Position numbers and translations under genes: made by a program
Shown here: positions 21,660 through 33,497 of the stretch, piece after piece
How the letters are laid out: every line of letters begins with the position of its first letter
How positions within the stretch are numbered: position 1 is the stretch's first letter
Assembly (NCBI GenBank): GCA_958450365.1
Contig: CAUEEP010000902.1
Coordinates: forward strand, 620,001 to 684,000
Length of the DNA stretch: 64,000 nucleotides
Source of the DNA: Mesorhabditis belari
Lineage: Eukaryota; Nematoda; Chromadorea; Rhabditida; Rhabditidae
Direction of reading: 5' to 3'
The notes under the pieces: model-generated
Seen by the model: the letters and a program-made list of their open reading frames with translations, nothing else
Databases searched by the model: none
What the model was told of the DNA's origin: nothing

Positions 21660-21935
21660 GATTGACAAAAAAATTGATCAAATAATTGATTGCAAGATTT
21701 TAAGCTCTGCTTTAAATCTTGCAACCAATTATCTTGCAACCAAAGCGATTTGATTTGATAGCTTTAAGATTGCAGATAAGACAAGATAAGATGCAAGATT
21801 TTAATTCTGCTTTAATTCTGCTTTAAATCTTGCAACCAATTATCTTGCAACCAAAGCTAAGCAGAGCTTAAAATCTTGCATCTTATCTTGTCTTATCTGC
21901 AATCTTAAAGCTATCAAATCGCGAATTAAAACCTG
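21660..21935. repeat. complex direct and inverted repeats
   Basis: TTAAATCTTGCAACCAATTA is repeated directly, and GATAAGACAAGATAAGATGC with ATTGCAGATAAG also occur as mirror copies, forming a foldback with an internal duplication. No gene seen. Confidence 0.7.
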
Positions 21936-22011
21936 CTTCTCTAAAATCAATCTTATCTTAAGCTCAATAAAATAGATTCAGAAATAAAAATGAGACCGAT
22001 TTTCCGCATTA

Positions 22012-22218
22012 ATGACATTCTCTCGTGAGCTGTGTTGCTGATCAAAACGGGTAAATGAGCGTTGGCTCTAAAATTCTGACTCTGATGAGACTAGTGTACT
22101 AGACATGGATGAGACTAGTGTACTAGACATTCTCTCGTGAGCGATGTTGCTGATCAAAACGGGTAAATGAGCGTTGGCTCTGAAATTCTGACTCTGATGA
22201 GACTAGTGTACTAGACAT
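22012..22218. repeat. tandem duplication, unit about 119 bp
   Basis: GACATTCTCTCGTGAGC through GAGACTAGTGTACTAGACAT appears twice head to tail, with a few changes; the short GGATGAGACTAGTGTACTAG is repeated once more at the junction. Confidence 0.8.
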
Positions 22219-22405
22219 GGGAAAATTCCAATCCCAACCTAATTCCACCTTCGTTTTCTCGACCGTTTCTTGGCCGATTACTTTGAAATTTAGTCTACAA
22301 GCTGGAAATGTCGGTTTCTATCTGTAGGCAAAGTTTCAGAGCAATCGGCTAAGAATCGGCGAAGAAAACAACGGTGGAAGTAGGTTCGAGTTGGAATTTC
22401 CCCAA
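22219..22405. repeat. foldback element
   Basis: Arms GGGAAAATTCCAATCCCAAC and GTTCGAGTTGGAATTTCCCC, with inner arms TTCTTGGCCGATTACTTTGA and mirror; imperfect. Confidence 0.65.
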
Positions 22406-23810
22406 TTCCTATGGGGTACAGGTGTGTGTCCCGTTCTAGAGTTTATTTTTTATTAGTTCATTAAAATAATTGAAAAACTGAAGTAAAATTTGAAAAAAGA
22501 TAGTAAACATAGTATTGGCGCATCGCACAATAACTCCCACCTCAATTTTGCCCCCCACTGTGGAAGCAAAATCCTGACTTCAGTGACTACACCTCAAATC
22601 ACCGCAACCGCAATTATACCCCCATCCATTTTTCGACTTTATATACTGGGGGCAACACTGCGGTTGGGGATTTTGCGGTTCTCCAAGAAAAAAGCTTGAT
22701 GCAAGCTGCATTATGATCAAAACTAGAGCAAGTGAATTACTGTCATTTACTGTCTGCTACTCAATGCTGATCAGCGCGAAATCGCGAGTAAGTAGTTAGC
22801 TCCCATTCTGCTCCGAGTTTTCTAAAGACCAAAGTTTGAATGTCGAGCAGTGGACGTTGAAAATTGATAACGATATTTATGAATTATGAATTACCTACTT
22901 TGAATTATAATACTTGCGCATTTCTAGGCTCATTGCATCATTGGATAAACTGAAGGGACTTTGGAGAAACGATTTACTACCACTCACTACTTCTAGAGTG
23001 TGTTCCTCGCGAGTAAGTAGTTACTCGATTAAAATTTGCATGAGTAATCTTTACTCGATTAATCGGCGTTTTTGTTCGATTAACTACGAGTAATCCTCTT
23101 TACACGTCGAGTAAATTGAATATCTTTACATTTGAAGGGAATTTCCCACCAAATCAGTTAAACGGCTGAATATCTTTAAGAAAGAGTCGTATATGGCTCG
23201 TGATTTTTGGCGCTCGTGATTTTCGTGGATTTTTGATTTTTGCTCGTGATTTTTGCACCAATTTTTTGCAATAATTTTCGCTAAAAGTACGGTAATTTTT
23301 CCTAAGCATGCCTTTTAAAGAAGGCATTATTCGCGAGGAACACACTCGCGAATAATGCCAATAATGGTTTTGAACACAATCAAAACCAACTTGACAACTA
23401 CTTCCGGTTGATCGGGAAGGAAAGCCTCGTCTCCGCGAAAATCATCGATAATCGGAGTAAAGATCGTCATTCCCATGCGAATATTTTCATAGGTTATCTG
23501 AGAAATTTTATAGATGAACTGGAATTGGGTTCAATATTGAGGCTCAATATTCCTATAGAGTTCACAGTATAATAGAATTTGACAAGTTATAGAGTGAAGC
23601 TTGGCCTTTCTGAGTATCAAAATGACCTAAGAACAAACTAGATGACCTAAGAAGCCGTTTTTTAATAAACCGATTCAGTTCATTCATAAAAATCGAGTGT
23701 AATTCTTTTCTTGAACATTTTGTCTGCAGTAATCTAAAGCCTACAGTAATCTACAGTAATCTTTAGTATAATAGAATTTGACAAGTTATAGAGTGAAGCT
23801 TGGTCATTTT
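22406..23810. other. no gene seen; short repeats
   Basis: AT-rich DNA without a convincing exon. It holds a 37-bp direct repeat starting TATAATAGAATTTGACAAGT at 23569 and 23767, a GAGTAAGTAGTTA motif repeated near 22780 and 23010, and a TGCTCGTGATTTTTG repeat near 23210-23250. Its right end is the palindrome boundary. Confidence 0.5.
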
Positions 23811-24277
23811 AGGGTTTTTTCAGATTCATTCAAAATTTATCTAACGGTCGAAGTGATTGACTTTTTTAATGGAAATCTGAGCATCACCTTCAGGAATGAG
23901 ACTTGGCTTGAAAGGTATTTGTAAAATAAAGGGTTTTTGAGTTTAAAGTGGTGGAAAAGTTTTGGTTTTTTTTTGACAATAACTCTCTTTAAACTTAATA
24001 TTTTTGCAAACGATTTCCTTTTTTAGAAACTAGAGCTAATTTGGCGTAGTTTTGTACCAGAATCAGCAAGATTGGTCCATGGACCAAGGAAAAAAAAATG
24101 CCGCCATTCGCTTTCAAATGATTTTAAAAGAATCAGGGCTGATTCTCCCATGCTGCTCAAAAATTCCAAGCCATCCAGTCAACATTTACAGGCAGACTGA
24201 TCAATCGGCCACCACCTACAATGAAACTCGTGATAACATTGATGGAGTTAAAGTCAGTATTCAACCACATCTATATA

Positions 24278-24798
24278 TTAGGTTGATGCATAAGTCTTTT
24301 CGTTCCTTTTCGTCTGCCGTTTCAAGCCAACAAATGCACCAATTAAACTACGGTTGATTTCATTAGAAAAACCAATTATTTTTCTGCAAAATGACATTAA
24401 AACGGGTTTAAAAATATTGAATGCCTGGATTTTCTTGAGAGTATGAAGTCGGGTAGTCAAAAAGGGCTAACTCGATGATGCGGTTTAGACACCTTAGCTA
24501 AAGAAAACCTATCTTCGTGTCAATAGATAAAAGATATAGAAAAAAAACGTTTGATATTTCGCCAAAATTTCAGAGAAATTCATTCAGCCAATTTTTCCGT
24601 AGAGTTTTTTATAGATTTTTACGAAAAAGGCGTTTTTCACTCTCGAATTTGCTTGAAAGTCAACCGAAATTCATTTAAAAAAATGCAAATTGAACAAAAA
24701 AACACTTTTTTTATAGAGCAAACTATAGATTAATTCGTGAATTTGTTACTTTTTAACAGAAGTACGAAAAAAACGAAAAGACTTATGCATCAACCTAA
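24278..24798. repeat. MITE family 4 (TTAGGTTGATGCATAAGTC ends), left arm
   Basis: 521 bp with inverted ends TTAGGTTGATGCATAAGTCT, flanked by TA. The ends are of mariner type (compare the TTAGGTTGGTGCA ends of 1398-2659). The interior is non-coding. The mirror copy in the right arm is 39693-40213; a diverged half is at 36838-36925. Confidence 0.85.
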
Positions 24799-25113
24799 TA
24801 TATATATTAGTACTAAAGTTGTACATCACATTTCAGATACATTGGGCTCCGAACAAATCCCCGATCGATCTTCGAACTGGTTTCTTTGTCAGAGTTCATC
24901 TCAACAGGTATAAATAATGACAAGTGAAACAAAAATTCTTTCACCAGTTCATTTGTTATATTTATATTAGTGAATAAAAACTAAAAACTTTTCAATGTAA
25001 TATCATCAATTAGAGCAGATTACTTGTGAAAGGACAAAAAACATTTCTTACAGCTCACAAGCTTGCCATGTGCCGAGCTTTTATTTTCTTTACATTAATA
25101 AAAGCCGCCATGG

Positions 25114-25660
25114 TTGACTGGTTGTTTATATTTTGCACACAACTTCTGCCAATTCATTATCTCATCTTTTAGCAGTGATCGACGTCATCAATTTCATCCA
25201 GAGTTTTTACGGTTCAATTTTCACGACTGGCTAAGAACTCTGTATCTTAGTCGAGAGGCCAAGGGTTCAATCTCACCGGCTAGATTATTAGTTCTTTCTT
25301 CATACAAATGGGTTTCTTTTCTTTCCTACATTTACGGCTTAGGGGTTGTGCTTGTATATTGTTTGTACCACATGATTCGTGTGAACAAATGTTATTAATC
25401 TTTATTAATCTTTATTAATCCCTCCTTGATTTCCAAGATGAAACTTCTCAATGCTGATTTCCCGATGTGACCCTTGATTCGACTCTCATTTTCTGACATC
25501 TAAATCTTTCGATCACAAAATGTCGATACGGTGCATAAATAGCCATCGTGGTGATCGTGAAAATTGAACCGTAAAAGCTCTGGATGAAATTGATGACGTC
25601 GATCACTGCTAAAAGATGAGATAATGAATTGGCAGAAGTTCTGTGCAAAATATAAACAAC
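25114..25660. repeat. local inverted repeat of Str/Srh exon 3, with tRNA-like insert
   Basis: 25125-25224 repeats, inverted, the start of the receptor exon (25560-25655; AGCAGTGATCGACGTCATCA). After TTTTCACGA it runs into CTGGCTAAGAACTCTGTATC and then GGCCAAGGGTTCAATCTCAC, which has a tRNA B-box. The right arm has the mirror at 38822-39377. So a partial exon copy and a tRNA-like element were joined before the palindrome formed. Confidence 0.6.
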
Positions 25661-25803
25661 CCGTATTGCGAAACTTTTTTTAAAACTTCATTTTAACTAT
25701 TCATTTACTGAAAATATCGAAACAAACCATCAGAAACAACGAAAATCAACGCGATTTGTCGAGCAAAAATGGGAAATGAGAAGAAAATAACTGGAATCGA
25801 GAG
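25448..25803 (-). pseudogene. Str/Srh-type chemoreceptor 3' remnant, left arm
   Basis: Two exons, 25803-25728 (LSIPVIFFSFPIFARQIALI) and 25608-25448 (VIDVINFIQSFYGSIFTITT ... MAIYAPYRHFVIERF ... stop), encode the last transmembrane segments of a Str/Srh/Sri-type receptor; YR after the last membrane segment is typical. The exon found upstream in the right arm (38118-38342) is missing here because the arm jumps from the receptor intron to the flank of the Sra-type gene near 25985. Not a functional gene as read. Confidence 0.6.
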
Positions 25804-26388
25804 CTGAAAATGGAAACTAGTTACTTTTACGAATTGTTTTGTTATTGTTATTGTTTTTATGACCGAAATGCGGTTTTTTGTTTTGTAAAAACTTATGAAA
25901 AGTAACGATTTTACAAAAAATTGGCTTTTCATAAGAGTTTTTCTAAAAATTTTCTGGGCATTTTCCGCCGATAACTTACAGTGTACGTGCATGTATTTTT
26001 GCGAAATGAGGAACTTTATAATTTGAAACGAGTTCCCTGCGGCTTTTCTTTTCAACTTAAACCCGAGCCTCAAACTAATGACACTAGCGAACGATGACGA
26101 ACGTTTATTCGAACTTTACTTAAAAACAAAATATTGGTGAAGACTTTTGAACAGTTCACACTTTTGAACAAACAGGAAAGCGAAAGGTTTAAACGGTTTC
26201 AAAGTTCACTCGCGGCTTCATTTACTTGTCTCAAGGGAATGCGAGTTGTAGGGAAGAAAGATCATAATTATTCTAGAATATGACTTTTAGTCAAAAAAAA
26301 ATTGTGAAAAGCGCGCGTCTGATTCATTTTCGAGAATTTTCGTTCGATTTTTTCTGATCTTTCAACTCCATTCCAAGGTATTCCAAAA

Positions 26389-29102
26389 ATGAACGCAACC
26401 GAGTGTCCAACGATATCGATATTCTCCGAAAGTCTCTATCTCAAGTTCATGTTCATCGGTCAGATCACCTTTGCCTCAATGGCCATCACGGCGATCGTTG
26501 CAACGGCTAGACGGACATTTTCCTCGGTTCTACTCGATTCGGCCTTCAAGGAGCACATCATTTACTGCTATCTGATACATTTACAACAAGCCGTCGCCAT
26601 GATTTACGCAATGGTGAGTGGTGGAATGGGTTGTGGAACATTTGATACGCGCTCCGCCTCCTTTGCCATTGACAATCTAATTTTGGGCTTAAAACATTTC
26701 GTAGAAAGGAGGCAAAAGCCCATTTCACTCGTTATTGAACATGTGATACCCGGGCCTTTGCCATTGTCAATCTAACTTTGAGCTCAAATATCTTGGTATT
26801 GGGCTGTCGAATTTAAAATAGTTTTTGTACCAATCGACAGAGAAAAACTTGGCGCATCTAATAATACATAGAATATTTAAAGTTGACAGCCCAATACCAG
26901 GATATTTGAGCTCAAAGTTAGATTGCCAAGGGCAAAGGGGCGTAAGATTGGCTTTTGCCTCCTTTCTACGAAATGTTGCTAAGTTAAGGTGGCCGTCTCT
27001 GTATCCTTTTTCTTGTTCTAAAAGTAATTGCACTTTCAAAATCATCGTGAAAAGCTGCCAAACTTCTTAACCAGACGACTTTTCCTAGTGGGAAATTCGG
27101 GGAAATGAATCTTGTTACTTAAGCAAGTCAGTCATGATTTCAGAAAGAGTTTCACCCACTTTCCACTTACAGGGAATGTTCCTCGTTCTCCATCTCACTC
27201 AACCGCCTTGTATGGCCAAGATTTCATACAAATTGTGCTACTATTCGCGGCTTTCCTACACGTTTTCGGTGTTCACTTTGCCGACGTTGAACATGTCGTT
27301 GATCGTTTTTCGAATACTCACTTTCTTCGGTGGGGCAAGAGTGCAAAACAGGGAAACGGCTATTCAACGGGGAATTACCACGATAGCGGTTCGTTTGCTG
27401 TAGGAACCGTTTGCACTACCGTAAATACTGTAATAGTACCCCACCCCCCACGTACAGTCGCGTAGTCGCAAGTTTTTTAGTATTTCATTTTTTTCAAAGC
27501 GCCCGTACTTTCAAAAAATGCGTCTTTGGTATCAAAAAATAGCCCTGAAATTCAGCTATTTTTTTTGATACCTAGGCGCGCATTGTAGCATAAACCAGTG
27601 TCGAGAAAAGCGCGTCCAAAGCTAGACTACGCAACGCTCCGCACCGTCATTATGGGGGTGGGGTACTATTACAGTATTTACGGTAGGTGAATCGAATCAA
27701 GTTTGATTCTGGTCTCAAAGCACGTCCCGTAATCAGCAGTTCATTTTAAGTTATTGCTTTCCTGCTCGGAATTCTATTGGAAAATCGCCGGCATTGTAGT
27801 GCCAGATGTGCAAGTTGCCTTCTGTCGAGGTGCCACGAACAATTCAGATACGGAGGCAAAGGTGACATGCGTTATGGAAGTGCTGACAATAGGCATCTCT
27901 CTGTGGTTGATGAGGGAATACGAAAAGGAGAATCGGTTAGTCTAGAGAAAAGGGTACACACGAAACCTGCTCATTTTCGGTCTGATTTTCAATAGGTGTA
28001 CAACGGAAAACAAGATTTGACCCCTTCATCATTTACTTTTCCAGGGTTTTTTTAGAAGAGCTTGAAAAGCTTTACATTCTGGTAGCAAGAAATCCCAGAA
28101 AAGTAGCTGCTGAAGGGGTCAAATCTCGTTTTTCCGTTGTACATCCATTGACAATCAGACTGAAAATGAACAGCTCTAGTGCACATGTCCTGTTGTTCTC
28201 AATAGTGAAATCAGGAAATGTATAGAGCGAAGCGATCGTTCGATGTCTGTGTGAATCTGACGCGACGACAATTGATCTCAACGATGCGACTCTTTCTGCC
28301 ATACAGGTAAATGAGGATGGCTAGTCTTTAGTTTTAAACGTCAAAAGTAAAATAAACAAAGCTTTTTGCTTACAACATCCTTATTTTAGCTTTTTAGGGG
28401 CTTATTTTATGACTCATATCTACAGAATCAAAGTTTAACTCAAAAATCAAATTCTAGCCTTTTTCACGCATTCATGTATCTATTCTACACTTTCGTCTTC
28501 TTTGGGTGGCGTTATCTGAATCTTCAAGATCCGATTCAATCGGCTGTGGGTGGATTCGTTTTTGTAAGTCCTTAGTGAAGTCATAGAGAAAGATTGGTAC
28601 TCTTTTCGGTTATCAGGAGGGAGCAAAAGGTTACCGGTCACAGAATAGCCCAGCAATACAAAAGCAAAAGGTCACTTTTGTATTGCTGGGCTATTCTATG
28701 TCTCGACAAAACTAATTCAGTTAGTTACTGTAACTAACTGAAAGAGTTTCAACAATAGTCTGAACGCTTGAGTGGGAAAACCATGGAGGAAGTAGCATCA
28801 TTGAGCGGGTTCCATTAACAGTAAGCTCGTTCTTTCCCAGCTCACTAGCCACTCGCATTTCTAGATTGCAGAGCGACAAATTCTAACGCGCCCTTAACCA
28901 AAGAGTACCGAAAAATTGTATGTTAATGCCCCTAATGCCCTCTTTTCAGTGTCCAATGTATTTCACCGCTTTCTCTCCGTGGATCGTTTACACGATCATC
29001 GTGAAAAATGAGAACAAACGAATCGAACAAACAAAAGATTTGTTGAATTTGGAGGGAAAAGCTAGGGATCTCTATTTTGCGCACTATCACTCACAATGGT
29101 GA
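26389..29102 (+). CDS. Sra-superfamily 7TM chemoreceptor, left-arm copy (complete, 331 aa)
   Basis: Exons 26389-26613, 27173-27392, 27740-27939, 28215-28306, 28458-28563, 28950-29102; 996 bp, every junction in phase. It starts MNATECPTISIFSES; hydrophobic segments include FMFIGQITFASMAITAI, LPTLNMSLIVFRIL, KIAGIVVPDVQV, EVLTIGISLWLM and LFHAFMYLFYTFVFFGW; it ends CPMYFTAFSPWIVYTIIV plus a polar tail. LTRRQLISTMRLFLP resembles the LSxRYQxxEN region of Sra/Sre/Srb receptors. The length fits the family. Intron 1 has a hairpin repeat, intron 2 a family 1 MITE, intron 3 an inverted TTGACCCCTTCA repeat. Donors after exons 2 (GTTTGC) and 3 (GTCTAG) are unusual and should be treated as provisional. 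No stops or frameshifts. Confidence 0.8.
27417..27685. repeat. MITE family 1, chemoreceptor intron 2, left arm
   Basis: Same element and same site as 829-1097, in mirror orientation with the gene. The right-arm gene has the TA-only site near 34904 and also lacks 22 bp beside it. Confidence 0.85.
28641..28698. repeat. hairpin in last chemoreceptor intron
   Basis: Perfect arms AGAATAGCCCAGCAATACAA plus AAG, loop of about 10 bp. The right arm has it at 33903-33960. Confidence 0.75.
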
Positions 29103-29528
29103 TTTTATTGGGAATCTTTGAAGTTTTGCGAATTTCGTATAAAATTTTGAATAGATAAAAGCTAGATTAAACGTTTTGCACATCAATCTGAAGTATTGAA
29201 TGGTACTTGTAACATTTTTGGCTTCAGGCTTCAGGCTTTTTGGCTTCATTTTTGACGTTTTCATGCAAATCAGCTTCCATATGCAAAGTTGAGTAGAAAA
29301 TTGTAACAAAACTTGAAAAATTAGCGCTTTTGATGCGTTTATTTTTTGTGTTTGAACTAATGTATAGGTTTTGTCTGGGGTTTGGGTTCTGTTCGAATCG
29401 GACGCGTGTTTTTATCGTGTTCAAAATTATATTATGTTCAAAAACCCCCCAAAAAAAGTAAGATTTTATTAGTAAAACTTGAATTTCCGAGCCTAAAACA
29501 AGACGTCAATGGAAAAAGTACGGTATTT

Positions 29529-29884
29529 TGACAGGCTTTCAAACGTTTTGACTCAGCAAGACAGGCTTTCAAACGTTTTGACTCAGCAAGACAGGCTTTC
29601 AAACGTTTTGACTCAGCAAGACAGGCTTTCAAACGTTTTGACTCAGCAAGACAGGCTTTCAAACGTTTTGACTCAGCAAGACAGGCTTTCAAACGTTTTG
29701 ACTCAGCAAGACAGGCTTTCAAACGTTTTGACTCAGCAAGACAGGCTTTCAAACGTTTTGACTCAGCAAGACAGGCTTTCAAACGTTTTGACTCAGCAAG
29801 ACAGGCTTTCAAACGTTTTGACTCAGCAAGACAGGCTTTCAAACGTTTTGACTCAGCAAGACAGGCTTTCAAACGTTTTGACTT
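29529..29884. repeat. 30-bp minisatellite, 12 units (left arm)
   Basis: The unit begins ACAGGCTTTCAAACGTTTTG and ends ACTCAGCAAG, near-identical throughout. Because 30 is a multiple of 3 and the unit has no stop in some frames, long but spurious ORFs appear on both strands. Flanks match the right-arm array. Confidence 0.95.
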
Positions 29885-30095
29885 ACAAACTGACATCAAT
29901 ATAAAAATATCAATATAAATTCTCAAAAATTTCTATCAAAATTACCTATTTTATAAGAGGGACAGAACTTTTCATCCACCTTGTACACCTAAAAAAGACG
30001 AGACGATATGTGGTTATTTTTATTTTTTAAAATACAATAATGAAACGAAAAAGATACTGTGTATTAGAAAAATAAGCAAAAATTGTTTCCAATCG

Positions 30096-30812
30096 CTAAA
30101 TCGTTCTCCAAAGTGTCCATTTTGTGACCATTCCCTGTGACGTTGTGCTCATCGAAACGACTCGAAAACCTTTCTTTTCGGCTCGATTCAGAAATTCGAT
30201 TGGAGAGACTTTATCACTTTCCCAGTGTCTAAATTTGGTAGGAAATAAAAGCAAAATTGAACTTGAACTTAGCCAATGATAATTTTCAAATAACACTTAA
30301 CAACAGCTTGTTGTGAAGCTCGAATTATTAGATATTGACTCAGTAATACTTCTAATAGAAGTACGGTCAATATATTACTGAGTCAATAGAAGTATTGATC
30401 TTAAAAGTGACCAGAATGAAGGATATTTTATCAATTTGAAGGACAAGCTCTCAACGTTAGAGTTAAATGTAAAGTGTTCAATAAGATTTTCTTGAATTTC
30501 TTAAATAGTAATCAATTTATTGATAAGATTCGCTTATAGAGAGACTGAAAAAAAAGAGATCTAATACGTAAAGAAAGATGAAAAAAAAGATGAATCCCAA
30601 TGAAAACCCCACTCGAATTCTCCGAGTTTCAACTCTCCCTTTTTCGGGCAAATCTCTCCCAAAGCGGTCATCGATGCATCAATTGTTCGATCACGATTGA
30701 AAAGAAGTTCTTTAGCTGGATCCTCGACAGTCACTCGATACATCAATTTGTCTTCATGCACAATGGCTCCCCGGGGATGCATTTGAAATGAGCAAACGGT
30801 TACATATGGCAT
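30096..30812 (-). CDS. GTP cyclohydrolase I feedback regulatory protein-like (left arm, intact)
   Basis: Exon 30812-30613 starts MPYVTVCSFQMHPRGAIV; exon 30228-30096 reads HWESDKVSPIEFLNRAEKKG then FRVVSMSTTSQGMVTKW and stop. 110 aa, in phase through a GTGGGG donor. The start (MPYxxV with QM) and end (LxxxExxGFRVxSMxxxxQ) resemble animal GFRP, which binds GTP cyclohydrolase I and mediates tetrahydrobiopterin feedback and phenylalanine activation (family knowledge). Mammalian GFRP is 84 aa; this is longer in the middle, and the C-terminal TLVWCLHK-type ending is only loosely kept (MVTKWTLW). Assignment is therefore likely but not certain. This is the only one of the three copies with both exons open and the ancestral-looking C-terminus. 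Confidence 0.55.
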
Positions 30813-31078
30813 CGTGAAACTGAAAATTCATGTTCAAAGAAACAATCAAAGATTCGATAAAAGACTTTCGACGCTTTGAAAAGCACCAAATTTACATAAG
30901 AAACATTTTCCATTCAAAGACAGATTTCTGTTTTCAAAAAAATCAATGAAATTTCAAAGAACTTTATCGTTGAAATTGCATTTTCTTGCATAAAAATCTT
31001 TAAAATTTCAAAACTAAAAAGGAAATTTTTCAACAGAAAATCGAAGACTTCAAAATAACCTGTTAACTCAGGTTTATT

Positions 31079-31289
31079 TTTTGGACTTGGAAATCAACAA
31101 CTTTTGGAAATCAACTTGGAAATCAACTTGGAAATCAACAACTTTTGGAAATCAACTTGCAAACAAATCCGATCGATTTCTACACACAAACCGTTTTGTT
31201 TGCTTTGATGAGTCAGAAAATGATATGAAATGATTTTCAAAATCATTTGGAAAAGATTTCTGTGCTGAATGTGCTGATTTTCAGAAATA
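31079..31289. other. palindrome spacer
   Basis: About 211 bp of non-mirrored sequence between AACCTGTTAACTCAGGTTTA and its reverse complement. It contains GGAAATCAACTTGGAAATCA short tandem repeats. The third GFRP copy (from about 62780) begins at this same boundary. Confidence 0.75.
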
Positions 31290-31556
31290 TAAACCTGAGT
31301 TAACAGGTTTTATTTTGAAGTTTTCGATTTTCTTTTGAAAAATTTCCTTTTTAATTCTGAAATCTTAAAGATTTTTATGAAAGAAAATGCAATTTCAACG
31401 AAAAAGTTCTTTGAAATTTCATTGATTTTTTGAAAAAGAGAAGCCTGTCTTTCTTATGGAAAATGTTTCTTATGTAAATTTGGCGCTTTTCAAAGCGTCG
31501 AAAGTCTTTTATCGAATCTTTGATTGTTTCTTTGAACATGAATTTTCAGTTTCACA

Positions 31557-32264
31557 ATGCCGTATGTAACCGTTTGCTCAGTTCAAATGCATCCCCGGGG
31601 AGCCATTGTACATGGAGACAAATTGATGTATCGAGTGACTGTCGAGGATCCAGCTAAAGAACTTTTTCAATCGTGATCGAACAATTGATGCATCGATGAC
31701 CGCTTTGGGAGAGATTTGCCCGAAAAAGGGAGAGTTGAAACTCGAGAATTCGAGTGGGGTTTTCATTGGGATTCATCTTTTTTCATCTTTCTTTACGTAT
31801 TAGATCTCTTTTTTCAGTCTCTCTATAAGCGAATCTTATCAATAAATTGATTACTATTTAAGAAATTCAAGAAAATCTTATTGAACACTTTACATTTAAC
31901 TCTAACGTTGAGAGCTTGTCCTTCAAATTGATAAAATATCCTTCATTCTGGTCACTTTTAAGATCAATACTTATTGACTCAGTAATATATTGACCGTACT
32001 TCTATTAGAAGTATTACTGAGTCAATATCTAATAATTCGAGCTTCACAACAAGCTGTTGTTAAGTGTTATTTGAAAATTATCATTGGCTAAGTTCAAGTT
32101 CAATTTTGCTTTTATTTCCTACCAAATTTAGACACTGGGAAAGTGATAAAGTCTCTCCAATCGAATTTCTGAATCGAGCCGAAAAGAAAGGTTTTCGAGT
32201 CGTTTCGATGAGCACAACGTCACAGGGAATGGTCACAAAATGGACACTTTGGAGAACGATTTAG
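31557..32264 (+). pseudogene. GFRP-like gene, right arm, frameshifted
   Basis: Mirror of 30096-30812: start codon 31557, second exon 32132-32264 identical in sense. In exon 1 two bases are lost after GATCCAGCTAAAGAACTT, bringing a TGA eight codons or so later; a further single-base loss occurs near GAAACTCGAGAATTC. The protein would end after about 40 residues. Decay is confined to exon 1 although exon 2 remains identical. Confidence 0.65.
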
Positions 32265-32473
32265 CGATTGGAAATAATTTTTGCTTATTTTTCTAATACA
32301 CAGTATCTTTTTCGTTTCATTATTGTATTTAAAAAAATAAAAATAACCACATATCGTCTCGTCTTTTTTAGGTGTACAAGGTGGATGAAAAGTTCTGTCC
32401 CTCTTATAAAATAGGTAATTTTGATAGAAATTTTTGAGAATTTATATTGATATTTTTATATTGATGTCAGTTT

Positions 32474-33070
32474 GTAAGTCAAAACGTTTGAAAGCCTGTC
32501 TTGCTGAGTCAAAACGTTTGAAAGCCTGTCTTGCTGAGTCAAAACGTTTGAAAGCCTGTCTTGCTGAGTCAAAACGTTTGAAAGCCTGTCTTGCTGAGTC
32601 AAAACGTTTGAAAGCCTGTCTTGCTGAGTCAAAACGTTTGAAAGCCTGTCTTGCTGAGTCAAAACGTTTGAAAGCCTGTCTTGCTGAGTCAAAACGTTTG
32701 AAAGCCTGTCTTGCTGAGTCAAAACGTTTGAAAGCCTGTCTTGCTGAGTCAAAACGTTTGAAAGCCTGTCTTGCTGAGTCAAAACGTTTGAAAGCCTGTC
32801 TTGCTGAGTCAAAACGTTTGAAAGCCTGTCTTGCTGAGTCAAAACGTTTGAAAGCCTGTCTTGCTGAGTCAAAACGTTTGAAAGCCTGTCTTGCTGAGTC
32901 AAAACGTTTGAAAGCCTGTCTTGCTGAGTCAAAACGTTTGAAAGCCTGTCTTGCTGAGTCAAAACGTTTGAAAGCCTGTCTTGCTGAGTCAAAACGTTTG
33001 AAAGCCTGTCTTGCTGAGTCAAAACGTTTGAAAGCCTGTCTTGCTGAGTCAAAACGTTTGAAAGCCTGTC
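32474..33070. repeat. 30-bp minisatellite, 20 units (right arm)
   Basis: Reverse complement of the left-arm array with eight extra units (240 bp, exactly the step seen in arm coordinates). Units are essentially identical, so the arrays have changed length since the arms were last homogenised. Confidence 0.95.
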
Positions 33071-33497
33071 AAAATACCGTACTTTTTCCATTGACGTCTT
33101 GTTTTAGGCTCGGAAATTCAAGTTTTACTAATAAAATCTTACTTTTTTTGGGGGGTTTTTGAACATAATATAATTTTGAACACGATAAAAACACGCGTCC
33201 GATTCGAACAGAACCCAAACCCCAGACAAAACATATACATTAGTTCAAACACAAAAAATAAACGCATCAAAAGCGCTAATTTTTCAAGTTTTGTTACAAT
33301 TTTCTACTCAACTTTGCATATGGAAGCTGATTTGAATGAAAACGTCAAAAATGAAGCCAAAATGCCTGAAGCCTGAAGCCAAAAATGTTACAAGTACCAT
33401 TCAATACTTCAGATTGATGTGCAAAACGTTTAATCTAGCTTTTATCTATTCAAAATTTTATACGAAATTCGCAAAACTTCAAAGATTCCCAATAAAA

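Noticed and set aside
24052..24357. 101-codon ORF, mirrored at 40134-40439
   Set aside because: Runs into the end of MITE family 4; no recognisable domain and no acceptor or donor giving a sensible exon. Conservation is explained by the palindrome.
29529..29884. CRISPR-like array
   Set aside because: Units are contiguous and identical with no spacers, in a nematode-type genome; it is a minisatellite.
29438..29926. 162-codon ORF with repeated SKRLKACLAE, and the opposite-strand ORF with repeated DRLSNVLTQQ
   Set aside because: Both are translations of the 30-bp minisatellite, open on both strands because the unit is a multiple of three without stops. Same for 32434-33162 (242 codons).
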